This document shows, one piece after another, positions 52,181 to 60,184 of a stretch of 64,000 bases of DNA. The DNA is from Gammaproteobacteria bacterium (GTDB lineage Bacteria; Pseudomonadota; Gammaproteobacteria; Eutrophobiales; Eutrophobiaceae), in contig JAPOQU010000010.1 of assembly GCA_026710545.1 (NCBI GenBank), forward strand, positions 1 to 64,000, given 5' to 3'. The notes beneath the pieces are model-generated. The model was not told the origin of the DNA. It saw only the letters and a program-made list of their open reading frames with translations, and did no database searches. Position 1 is the first letter of the stretch. Each line of letters begins with the position of its first letter. Position numbers and translations under genes: made by a program.

Positions 52181-54598
52181 ATGGCAGAGCGTAGCGCGAA
52201 CCCTGGCGGCACAAGCGCCGAAGCCGTCGCCGCACAGGAGTTTGTCCAGCCGTCGGTCCTGAATGCGCTCCCGCACTTCCTGCTCCTGTTGATATTTCCG
52301 CTGGTAATTTGTGCAGCGTTTTACGGGGGCTGGTGGATCATGGGGCCGTTCCTGTTTATCTGGCTTGAGAACAGGCTCGATCTCTATTTGGGCCTGGAAG
52401 AACGCAACATGGACCCGTGGGGAACGCGAGACAGCCAGTTATACATATACAATCTGGCAATCTGGATCTGGGCCGTACTGTGGCCGGTGGTCCTCGTATT
52501 CGTACTCTGGCAGATTTTTAATGGCGGCCACCTGGCCGTGTGGGAGGCCGTGCTGGTGATATTTGCTCTCGGCATGGCGTCCCAGATGGTGTTCATTATC
52601 GGTCATGAGCTGGTGCATAAGCGCTATGAATGGGAGCGCAGGTTTGGCGAGTTCCTGCTGGCTTCGGTCACCTACCCGCACTACGCCACGGAGCATGTCT
52701 ATATACATCACCCCCTGGTCGCCACGCCTGCAGATCTCGGCTCGGCGCGCAAGGGGCAGAGCTTCTGGGAATATTTCCCCCGGGACGTGGCGAACAGTCT
52801 CGTCGTAGCCTGGCGTTTCGAGCGCGACAGGCTGGCGCGCCGCCACCTCCCGGTCTGGCATTACAGCAATCCGTTCTGGCGTTATTTCCTCATGGTTACG
52901 TTCTGGTATGGCTTCGGATACTGGATCGGCGGTATCTGGGGAATCCTGGCATTCCTGATGTTCAGCGCCAGCTCGGTCCTGTCAATGAAGATCATCAACT
53001 ATGTCCAGCATTACGGATTGCGGCGTATCCGCCTTCCCAACGGCCGCTTCGAGCGACCCCAGCCGCAACATTCCTGGAGCAGCGACTACAGGTTTTTCAA
53101 CTGGATCTATTACAACGCGCAGCGCCATGCCGACCACCATGCCGCTGCAAGCCGGCCTTATCCGCTGTTACAGCACTGGAGTGAGGATCAATCGCCGCAA
53201 CTGCCCGGGCCCTACGGCAAAATGGGCGGCCTGGCCATGTCCCCCCGCCGCTGGTTCGAGACGATGGACCCGTTGGTCGACAAGTGGAGGCAGCGTTATT
53301 ATCCGGAGGTCAAGGACTGGAACGTTTACGACAGCCCTGCATTTGACGCGCGTCCGGATATGTTCGATACAATTTCCGCGATCATGGCAGCATCGCCACG
53401 GCTTTCCGAATGGATAAACCGTACCCCGGCGTTGCTCGACATCCTTCAGGACAGGGAATTCACCGATCTTGACCTGCCGGACGGATTCGGACCGAGTCCC
53501 GAGTTTGAGTTGATCGCCAGGCGCGGGCTGACGCGCGTGTATTGGACCCTGGAATTCACTGCTGACGAAATGAAGGAGCAGGTTGCAGATATCCCGGTGC
53601 AGGACACGAAAGATGCGGTAGAGATCATGCGCAACTGGTCGAACGACAAGGTCCTGCAGGTTGCCATGCACACGTTGCGCGGCAACCTGTCACCGGTTGA
53701 AGCGGGGACGGCGCTGTCCAACATTGCCGAAGCCTCGATCGCCGGTGTACTCTCGGCTGCGGTGGAGGATTTCACCCAGCGGCGGCCCGAAGGCGGTGTG
53801 GCGGCAGTGGTTCTGGGAGAGATTGCAAACGGCGAAGCGACGCTGGGCGCCGGGCTTGACATCATGTTCCTGTATGACGGCAGCGGCTCACCCGATTATT
53901 ACCGGACATTGAGCGAGCGCTCTCTCGATGCGTTGCGCGCCCTGTCACGGGACAACCTGCTGTTGCAGCCGATGTTGCCAGGCCGGGCTGAGACAATTGT
54001 CCGTTCTCTCGCTGACTTTTCGGAACACCATTACAGCAACTCCTCAACAGGAGAGTTGCTGGAACTCTCACGGTCGCGCTGTGTTTTTACATCAGGGGAT
54101 GCCGGACTGGGAAAACGGTTTGAGGATACGCGCCTTGAAATTCTGGCCAATGGCGCCGCCCGTGATGCATTGCTGAATGAATTGCGTCAGGCAGATGAGG
54201 GCGCGCCGGAGGCCGGACTTCAGTCATTCGAGAATATGCGCGGCGGTCTCCGGGACATCGAACGCGTTGCCGCATATCTGACTGTAACCCATGCAGCAAC
54301 GGCGCCGGAGGTTATCGCCGCAAGCACGGTTTCCGTATTCCAGAGCGCCGGCGAAGGCGAATTGATGCCTGACGATACCGCGCAGCGGTTGGCAGAGGCA
54401 GCAAGAATGTGGCGCAACCTGCGAGGAATCCTGCGCTTGCTGGGAGAGGATGGCAGCATGGATGACGCTGCCTGGCCAATGGCCAGGACAGTCATTGCCC
54501 GTGCCTGCGGAACAGAAGATTTTGATGCGTTGAGAACGACGATTAGAGTAACCGCAGCACGCGCCGCCACCGACATTGGCGCGCTTTTCAATGACTGA
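52181..54598 (+). CDS. Fusion of AlkB-like membrane di-iron hydroxylase with a degenerate GlnE-like adenylyltransferase domain
   Basis: About 805 residues from the ATG at 52181, which has GGAGG 5 nt upstream; an in-frame start 36 nt earlier lacks one. Residues 25-375 are a membrane hydroxylase with all AlkB His motifs: HELVHK (142-147), EHVYIHH (171-177), NYVQHYG (273-279) and QRHADHH (314-320). Residues 399-803 resemble glutamine-synthetase adenylyltransferase: SPRLSEWINRTPALLD, a helical stretch, AAVVLGEIANGEATLGAGLDIMFLYD (555-566, given for alignment to the nucleotidyltransferase core), then MRGGLRDIERVAAYL (about 687-701), which matches the GGLVDIEF region. The GKLGG loop is lost and the first Asp of the D-x-D pair is Gly (GLDIMFLYD), so the domain is probably not catalytic. 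The substrate and role of the fusion are unknown. Confidence 0.82.
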   Translation: MAERSANPGGTSAEAVAAQEFVQPSVLNALPHFLLLLIFPLVICAAFYGGWWIMGPFLFIWLENRLDLYLGLEERNMDPWGTRDSQLYIYNLAIWIWAVLWPVVLVFVLWQIFNGGHLAVWEAVLVIFALGMASQMVFIIGHELVHKRYEWERRFGEFLLASVTYPHYATEHVYIHHPLVATPADLGSARKGQSFWEYFPRDVANSLVVAWRFERDRLARRHLPVWHYSNPFWRYFLMVTFWYGFGYWIGGIWGILAFLMFSASSVLSMKIINYVQHYGLRRIRLPNGRFERPQPQHSWSSDYRFFNWIYYNAQRHADHHAAASRPYPLLQHWSEDQSPQLPGPYGKMGGLAMSPRRWFETMDPLVDKWRQRYYPEVKDWNVYDSPAFDARPDMFDTISAIMAASPRLSEWINRTPALLDILQDREFTDLDLPDGFGPSPEFELIARRGLTRVYWTLEFTADEMKEQVADIPVQDTKDAVEIMRNWSNDKVLQVAMHTLRGNLSPVEAGTALSNIAEASIAGVLSAAVEDFTQRRPEGGVAAVVLGEIANGEATLGAGLDIMFLYDGSGSPDYYRTLSERSLDALRALSRDNLLLQPMLPGRAETIVRSLADFSEHHYSNSSTGELLELSRSRCVFTSGDAGLGKRFEDTRLEILANGAARDALLNELRQADEGAPEAGLQSFENMRGGLRDIERVAAYLTVTHAATAPEVIAASTVSVFQSAGEGELMPDDTAQRLAEAARMWRNLRGILRLLGEDGSMDDAAWPMARTVIARACGTEDFDALRTTIRVTAARAATDIGALFND

Positions 54599-54645
54599 CG
54601 AACGCAATCCAGGGGTCAGAGTAATTCAGGGGTCAGTAAACAGGT

Positions 54646-54756
54646 GGGGTCAGAGTAAAATCTTGAAGCGCGTTGCCGATGGCACGAACGGTGGTGATTT
54701 TACTCTGACCCCTGCATTGGTAGCGGCACAAACGGTGGTGATTTTACTCTGACCCC
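54646..54756. repeat. 67-bp palindromic element plus a partial second copy (GGGGTCAGAG family)
   Basis: GGGGTCAGAGTAAAATC at 54646-54662 and its exact complement at 54696-54712 flank 33 nt. A further right-half copy ends with the same arm at 54740-54756, and a partial left arm lies at 54612-54624. The 67-bp element recurs in opposite orientation at 59444-59510 with a similar but not identical centre. The right edge is 5 nt from the stop of the methyltransferase gene (minus strand). Confidence 0.88.
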
Positions 54757-54761
54757 GTCTC

Positions 54762-55706
54762 TCAAGACTTCACGGCGCAGTAGCGTCTGATATCCAGGTA
54801 ACTGTGTCGCCAGGCGACACACACTCTTTCCAGTTGAGCCATCAGTTTGACGAAAGCAGGTGACTTAGTATAGCCGGTTCGCAGCAGTCCCAGGGACTGG
54901 TAAGTGTTTGTGAGGAGGTGCAGGTTGTCATACTCCATTCCGTTGAATCCCTCAAATTCAATCACTTCCAGCCCCGCTTCCTGCAGCAACCGGGTGTACG
55001 AGGACTGGGACTCCAGGTTATACAGCATCCAGTCCTCGCATAACGGTTGAATGTAACGTTTGTGCTGGCTGTCCGGTATTGTGTCACGCACCATCCAGTC
55101 CGAAGCCACAATCCTTCCTCCCGGTTTCAGGATCCTGTATACCTCCTGGAGAAATGTTCTGCGGTCACTGTAGTGACGGGCGCTTTCGATATTGACAACC
55201 ACGTCCACGGAGCCATCTGCGAACGGCAGACTCCGGGAACAGTTCGCGTACTTGAAGTCTATCCGATCACCCAGGCCGGCATTAACTGCCTTACTTCTGG
55301 CAATCTCCAGTTGCGTCTTGCTCAGGTTCACGCCCGTGACCTTGCAGTCCCGCGTCCTGCCCAGGTGAAAGGCAGTTCCGCCCACTCCGCACCCGGCATC
55401 CACCACATGATGGTGTCCCTCAATCCCGGCTGGGGCAACTATGACTTCCACCATGCGCTCCAGTGCTCTTGCATGTCCGTCCGATTCTTTCGGAGTCTCG
55501 TTGTGCCTGGGGCGTTCCCCGGGCTTGAATACGCCGAAATGAAAATGCTCGGAACTCCACTGGAGATAGAACACCCTGGTCATTTTGTCGTAGTGAGTTA
55601 TTACCGAGCGTTCGTGTTCGGAAAGAGGGATTTCGGGAGTGTCGTTCAAGGTCGGAGCGTCCTGTTTATCGTCACAGTATAACAATTCGTCGGCTGAAAT
55701 ACCCAT
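54762..55706 (-). CDS. SAM-dependent class I methyltransferase
   Basis: 314 residues. SAM motif I is VVDAGCGVGGTAFHLG (101-116), motif II-like VTGVNLSKTQLEIAR, motif III around DGSVDVVVNIESARH, and YRILKPGGRIVASDW follows. The sequence style is that of small-molecule C- or O-methyltransferases such as tocopherol- and sterol-type enzymes. It is encoded divergently from the halogenase-like gene (167-nt gap) and lies inside the interval bracketed by the two 67-bp repeats, so a tailoring role in the RiPP pathway is plausible (inference). Confidence 0.85.
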   Translation of the reverse strand: MGISADELLYCDDKQDAPTLNDTPEIPLSEHERSVITHYDKMTRVFYLQWSSEHFHFGVFKPGERPRHNETPKESDGHARALERMVEVIVAPAGIEGHHHVVDAGCGVGGTAFHLGRTRDCKVTGVNLSKTQLEIARSKAVNAGLGDRIDFKYANCSRSLPFADGSVDVVVNIESARHYSDRRTFLQEVYRILKPGGRIVASDWMVRDTIPDSQHKRYIQPLCEDWMLYNLESQSSYTRLLQEAGLEVIEFEGFNGMEYDNLHLLTNTYQSLGLLRTGYTKSPAFVKLMAQLERVCVAWRHSYLDIRRYCAVKS

Positions 55707-55800
55707 CCTGAGCGAGATATCCAGGTCAAAACGCCTATCAGGGCCCAGGTACCGGGCGCCCCCCGGACAGCGATACGATTGATTGGTGTTCCGTCAGCGT

Positions 55801-55824
55801 GGCGACAGAATCCAATTCTGCCCC
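55801..55824. repeat. Degenerate GGGGACAGA-type palindrome
   Basis: CAGAAT and ATTCTG arms around CCA inside a GGCGACAGA...CTGCCCC context, resembling a worn copy of the element at 48702-48726. It lies in the divergent promoter region upstream of the halogenase-like gene. Confidence 0.4.
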
Positions 55825-55873
55825 TTTATGGTAAAATACGGCAATCAATCGACACTCGTGAAAATCATCTGGT

Positions 55874-57151
55874 TTGATTCAACCCGGCAGTAAATCATTA
55901 AAGAACATCGCAGTGGTTGGTCGGGGAACTGCAGGTTCCTTGGCAGCCGCCAGTGTAACGCGTCTTCACCCTGACCCGGATCATGAGCTGCACCACATAT
56001 ACGACTCTCGTATCCCGGTCATTGGGGTGGGCGAAGGTAGTTGGCCGACCCTGGTTGACCAGTTGCAGCACCTGACAAATTTGCCACACGAAACCGTCCA
56101 GCAGCGCGTGAAGGGAACGCGCAAGTACGGCATTGAATTCGAGGGATGGGGGCAGCGCAATCATGACTTCACCCACTACTTCGCGCCGCAACAGGTATCC
56201 TACGCCTACCACTTAGCCGCCGACTTGATGGGGGAGTTGCTGCAAGAAAGCGCGCGCGCGCGCCATATCGACGCGAATGTGCTCAATATCACCAGGGTGG
56301 AGGGCGGTGCGCAGGTGGAGTTCGAGGACCGTGCGCCGGAACGCTACGATCTGGTCTTCGATGCGCGGGGATTTCCCAAGGAACTCCTTCCCGACCGGCA
56401 CATCGACATTTCGTTTATCCCCACCAATACAGCCGTCATCCGCCGCTGTCCGGCAATCATTGAGGAAAAGCAGGATGAGCCGGTCCTGCAACATACCTAT
56501 ACCCGTGCGGTTGCACGTCCGCATGGTTGGATCTTCGGCATTCCGCTTACGGTACACACGTCCTACGGGTACATCTTCAACCGCGATGTTTCCAGCCTTG
56601 CCGAAGTCGAATCGGACTTTGACGCGTTCCTTGAAACCAATGGCATATCGGAATTCGAGCAACGCGCCGTCATCCCGTTTCCCAATTACGTCCACCGCGA
56701 GATTTACGATGGCGCGGTGGCCCGCATCGGTAACGCCGCGGCCTTCATGGAGCCCCTCCAGGCAACGGCCATTGTATCCGCCCAGTTGCAGATTGGGATG
56801 ATTCTCAATGTACGTCTAAGCCGTCCCGTGGAGCATCTTGAGCGCGATGCGCCGGTGGTCAATCGATTTCTCGTCAACAACATGCTCTGCTACGGCCTGT
56901 TTGTCGGTTGGCACTATTCCTGTGGCTCCAGGTACGACAGTGGGTTTTGGCGCCACGCGCGTGACCACGCCTGGCCACAACACCGCAAGGTAGCGGACCC
57001 CGAGGCGGTGGATTGCACCGCGCTGCGCAAGTTCGACGAAATGATTGAACTGTTGAACCGGCCGGTCATCGACAAGGCGGACTGGAATCGGATGTGCGGC
57101 GGCTTCTCGCTCACCAGTTATGCCCAGATGTCCCAGGGTCTTGGCCATTAA
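55874..57151 (+). CDS. Flavin-dependent tryptophan-halogenase-family protein
   Basis: 425 residues. The FAD motif is VVGRGTAGSLAA (GxGxxG at 16-21), followed by GVGEGSWP (51-58, the GVGEATIP block of halogenases). A Lys (K84 in RKYGIEFEGW) aligns with the catalytic Lys of PrnA/RebH, and a Glu (E293 in FMEPLQATAI) with the catalytic Glu. The halogenase signature W-x-W-x-I-P is present only as WIFGIP (219-224), with Phe for the second Trp, and the protein is about 100 residues shorter than tryptophan halogenases. A TTG start is the only option, because a stop lies 15 nt upstream. It overlaps the YcaO fusion gene by 32 nt. No flavin reductase is nearby. Halogenase is likely by family; another flavin oxidation is possible. 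Confidence 0.75.
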   Translation: MIQPGSKSLKNIAVVGRGTAGSLAAASVTRLHPDPDHELHHIYDSRIPVIGVGEGSWPTLVDQLQHLTNLPHETVQQRVKGTRKYGIEFEGWGQRNHDFTHYFAPQQVSYAYHLAADLMGELLQESARARHIDANVLNITRVEGGAQVEFEDRAPERYDLVFDARGFPKELLPDRHIDISFIPTNTAVIRRCPAIIEEKQDEPVLQHTYTRAVARPHGWIFGIPLTVHTSYGYIFNRDVSSLAEVESDFDAFLETNGISEFEQRAVIPFPNYVHREIYDGAVARIGNAAAFMEPLQATAIVSAQLQIGMILNVRLSRPVEHLERDAPVVNRFLVNNMLCYGLFVGWHYSCGSRYDSGFWRHARDHAWPQHRKVADPEAVDCTALRKFDEMIELLNRPVIDKADWNRMCGGFSLTSYAQMSQGLGH

Positions 57152-59426
57152 CCACTCTTCAGGCTCCGGTCAAACAGAACGACCGGTACTGGCGCCACAC
57201 CTTGAGTGCCGTTCTATCGGCGCTGGACAGACGCTCCTGGTTTCCGAAACATTCAACACGCTCCTGCATGGGCAGGTGTATGGGGATCTTCTGCCGTTGC
57301 TTGACGGTCGCCGTTCCCGGGAAAGTATTGTTGATGCTCTTGACGGGGTGCATCCGGAGACGGATGTTCGCAAAGCCCTGGCTTTTCTGGAGTCCAGGGG
57401 ATACACCGTATCCGGCGACCACGGCATGGAACGGGGCAAGGCGGCATTCTGGTCCTCGCAGGGTGTGTCCCCGCGCCAGGTTGAAGAGCGATTGCAGGAA
57501 GCGCAGTTAGAAATTCATGGTGACGACGGCCATCTCTCCTCTCGGCTTGAGGCTATGGGCATTACAGTCGGAACAGACCGTCCTTCCCTGTCCCTGTACG
57601 TAGGTTCCGACTATCTTGATGACGAGTTTGCTGCCGTCAACCGGGAGCACCTGGAATCGGCCATGCCCTGGGCGCTGGTCCGGCCTGCAGGAATACAACC
57701 TCTTTTCGGCCCTGTGTTCCGGCCTGCAGAGAATAGTCCATGTTGGGCCTGCCTTACCTACCGGATACGAAACCACCAGGAGGTCCATTCCTTTGTGCGG
57801 AATCACTGTGGCGAGACGGCAGCGTTTCGTCCGAACGTAGCCGAACCTCTGGTGCTGGATATTGTCTACGGGATTGTTGCCATTGAGATCGCCAAGTGGT
57901 TGGTCCTTAGGGATGCGGCCCCGTTGCATGACCATGCGATCACACTGGATGTTGCCGGCATGAAAAGCGAACATCACCGGGTCATGCGCCGTCCGCAGTG
58001 TCCGGTCTGCGGAAACGAGGAACTCTATAAAACTGATCGGCCGGCAACGCCGGTGCGATTGCAGTCCAGCCCGAAACAGCTTCGCAACAGCGGCGGAGTG
58101 CGGTCGATGACGCCTGCGGAGACGCTTGAAAAATACCGGCACCTGGTCAGCCCGGTGAGCGGAATCGTCACCTGGGTTTCACGCACTACTCCCAGGACAG
58201 ACTCCTGGTTGCACGTACATTGGGCCGGCAGCAATCTTGCCTTGAGAATCAAGAACCTGAGCTCATTGCGGCGCAGCCTGCGCAGCAAGAGCGCGGGCAA
58301 GGGCAGCAGCGCGGAGCAATCCGAGGTCAGCGCCCTGTGCGAAGCGGTCGAGCGCTATTCCGGCGCTTTCCACGGTGATGAAATCCGTTGCCGCAGGAGC
58401 CTGGCGGATTTTTCCGGAGCGGCGGATGGAGAGGCGATCCATCCGAACGACGTCCAGTTGTTCAGCGACCGGCAACTGGACCATGCGCAAGAGATCAACG
58501 CTCGCGGCCACCCGTATAATGTCGTTCCGGCGCGCTTCGACCCGGAGCGAGAACTGGACTGGTCTCCGGTATGGTCGCTCACCCGGGACCGGCAACGCTG
58601 GTTACCGACAGCCATCCTCTACGGAATGACTCCGGAACAACGGGGAACCTCGGGGCTTTGGTCCGACTCCAACGGCTGTGCAGCCGGCAATACCCTTGAA
58701 GAAGCTGTTCTGCAAGGATTTTTTGAACTGGTCGAACGCGATGCCGTCGCAATCTGGTGGTACAACCGGCTGCAAAGGCCCGGAGTGGACCTGGATAGCT
58801 TTGCTGACGAATACCTGGCATCCGCCCCAGGTTATTATCATCAATACAATCGCGAAATGTGGCTGCTGGACCTTACCGGCGACCTTGGAATTCCTGCCTT
58901 TGTTGCACTGTCCCGCAGAAACGACGGCGCGGCCGAAGACATCATCTATGGCGCAGGCGCACACGCCGACCCCCGGATTGCGGCGCTGCGGGCCGTCTGT
59001 GAATTGAACCAGTGCCTGACCTGGGTCCCTCGCCCGGGCAATGCTCAAAGCGGGTACGGGGTCGATGATCCGATGTGTCTGTGGTGGTGGAAGAACGAAA
59101 AATTGGCCGACCACCCCCATCTTGCGCCTGCAGGTGATGCCAGGTTGAGCCAGAGTTCCGATTATTCGGTTCCGGATACGGAAGACCTGAGAGACGATGT
59201 GGAATGGTGCCGCGGGTTGGTCGAAGCGAGGGGGATGGAATTGTTGGTGCTCGACCAGACCCGGCCCGACATCGGTATGCCGGTGGCGCGCGTGATCGTG
59301 CCGGGCCTGCGTCACTTCTGGGAACGCTTCGCACCGGGACGCCTATATGACGTACCGGTTGAGATGGGCTGGCGGGATTGCCCTGCCGGTGAGGCTGAAC
59401 TGAATCCCGTTCCTGTCATCGCGTGA
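57120..59426 (+). CDS. TOMM/azole RiPP cyclodehydratase: leader-binding E1-like domain fused to YcaO
   Basis: 768 residues. The N-terminus (about 20-100) looks like a RiPP recognition element (PVLAPHLECRSIGAG, YGDLLPLLDGRRSRESIVDAL). An E1-like domain follows, with zinc-type pairs C208-x2-C211 (CWAC) and C294-x2-C297 (CPVC). The YcaO domain (about 330-768) has the ATP-site segments SAEQSEVSALCEAVERYSG (398-415) and GCAAGNTLEEAVLQGFFELV (near 520). It would bind a precursor leader and convert Ser, Thr or Cys to azolines using ATP. The C-terminus ends NPVPVIA, not the PxPxP of many azoline synthases. The start overlaps the halogenase-like gene. No McbC-like dehydrogenase is seen in the window. 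Confidence 0.9.
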   Translation: MPRCPRVLAINHSSGSGQTERPVLAPHLECRSIGAGQTLLVSETFNTLLHGQVYGDLLPLLDGRRSRESIVDALDGVHPETDVRKALAFLESRGYTVSGDHGMERGKAAFWSSQGVSPRQVEERLQEAQLEIHGDDGHLSSRLEAMGITVGTDRPSLSLYVGSDYLDDEFAAVNREHLESAMPWALVRPAGIQPLFGPVFRPAENSPCWACLTYRIRNHQEVHSFVRNHCGETAAFRPNVAEPLVLDIVYGIVAIEIAKWLVLRDAAPLHDHAITLDVAGMKSEHHRVMRRPQCPVCGNEELYKTDRPATPVRLQSSPKQLRNSGGVRSMTPAETLEKYRHLVSPVSGIVTWVSRTTPRTDSWLHVHWAGSNLALRIKNLSSLRRSLRSKSAGKGSSAEQSEVSALCEAVERYSGAFHGDEIRCRRSLADFSGAADGEAIHPNDVQLFSDRQLDHAQEINARGHPYNVVPARFDPERELDWSPVWSLTRDRQRWLPTAILYGMTPEQRGTSGLWSDSNGCAAGNTLEEAVLQGFFELVERDAVAIWWYNRLQRPGVDLDSFADEYLASAPGYYHQYNREMWLLDLTGDLGIPAFVALSRRNDGAAEDIIYGAGAHADPRIAALRAVCELNQCLTWVPRPGNAQSGYGVDDPMCLWWWKNEKLADHPHLAPAGDARLSQSSDYSVPDTEDLRDDVEWCRGLVEARGMELLVLDQTRPDIGMPVARVIVPGLRHFWERFAPGRLYDVPVEMGWRDCPAGEAELNPVPVIA

Positions 59427-59443
59427 GAAACATCTGCAAAGCA

Positions 59444-59510
59444 GGGGTCAGAGTAAAATCACCACCGATCCTGCCACCGGCAATGCGCTTCAGGATTTTA
59501 CTCTGACCCC
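59444..59510. repeat. 67-bp palindromic element (GGGGTCAGAG family), inverted relative to 54646-54712
   Basis: GGGGTCAGAGTAAAATC at 59444-59460 and its exact complement at 59494-59510. The 33-nt centre, reverse-complemented, matches that of the copy at 54646-54712 at most positions (both contain GAAGCGC, TTGCCG, TGGCA and CGGTGGT). It begins 18 nt after the stop of the YcaO fusion gene and could act as a terminator hairpin there. Confidence 0.9.
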
Positions 59511-59631
59511 ATCCATCCCCGGAATTACTGCTTGTTAAAATAGGTGGTTTATTTTAACATCAAGCAAATCATTGAGTTAGCCGAGCAGGAATGTCGGATT
59601 AGTATTTCAATTTGGGGGGTTAGTATCGGCC

Positions 59632-60183
59632 ATGTTCAACAATCCGTTTGAATCTTTTCACGATATGGTTGCTGAAGCGAAGGAAGAACGCGAGCAACTC
59701 GACCGGCTGCTGACGATTTCCACACCGCGTGAACGCCTGCTTGTCGCGGCAATTGCCGTTTTCCTGTTAATACTCTCAGCGTGGCTTCTGTTCGGCAATA
59801 TAGCCCGTAGTATTGAGTTCAACGGCATACTTGTCGAACAAGGTGAAACTTCACCTGAAGGAAGCCGGCTTGTGCAGGCCCTTGTCTGGATGCAGAGCGG
59901 CACCGCCCCGTCAATCGAGGCCGGGATGCCGGTAATGGTTGAGTTGGCTGCGAAAGATGCAAAAGCAGGCGCACTGGACGGTGCAGTCAAGGCAATTTCC
60001 GCTATACCCATTTCCGACGGGATGTCGACGTATCTGCCCGAGGCGCCTGAGTCCCTGCACCGTGTCGATATCGTTCTCGAAGAAGGTCTTGAGCCGGACT
60101 CCCTCACCAGCAGGGAATGCCGGCTGGTTATCGGGCTTGGCAGGCAATCTCCGATAGAACTGTTCCTTACGACGCGACTATAA
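59632..60183 (+). CDS. Short HlyD-like NHLM-type secretion protein
   Basis: 183 residues resembling the HlyD-like component of NHLM bacteriocin export systems. A cytosolic N-terminus (LDRLLTISTPRERLL) leads into one membrane anchor (about 36-56, LLVAAIAVFLLILSAWLLFG). A periplasmic part follows with GILVEQGE, IEAGMPVMVEL and a C-terminal PIELFLTTRL strand. It is the short form: the long coiled-coil hairpin of classic adaptors is missing. Its TAA is one base before the ATG of the peptidase-ABC gene. It would connect the exporter to the periplasm or an outer-membrane channel. Confidence 0.75.
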   Translation: MFNNPFESFHDMVAEAKEEREQLDRLLTISTPRERLLVAAIAVFLLILSAWLLFGNIARSIEFNGILVEQGETSPEGSRLVQALVWMQSGTAPSIEAGMPVMVELAAKDAKAGALDGAVKAISAIPISDGMSTYLPEAPESLHRVDIVLEEGLEPDSLTSRECRLVIGLGRQSPIELFLTTRL

Positions 60184-60184
60184 G

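Noticed and set aside
55047..55682. 211-codon plus-strand frame considered as a RiPP precursor or extra gene
   Set aside because: It lies entirely opposite the methyltransferase gene, lacks a leader-like pattern and is not Cys/Ser/Thr-rich at its end.
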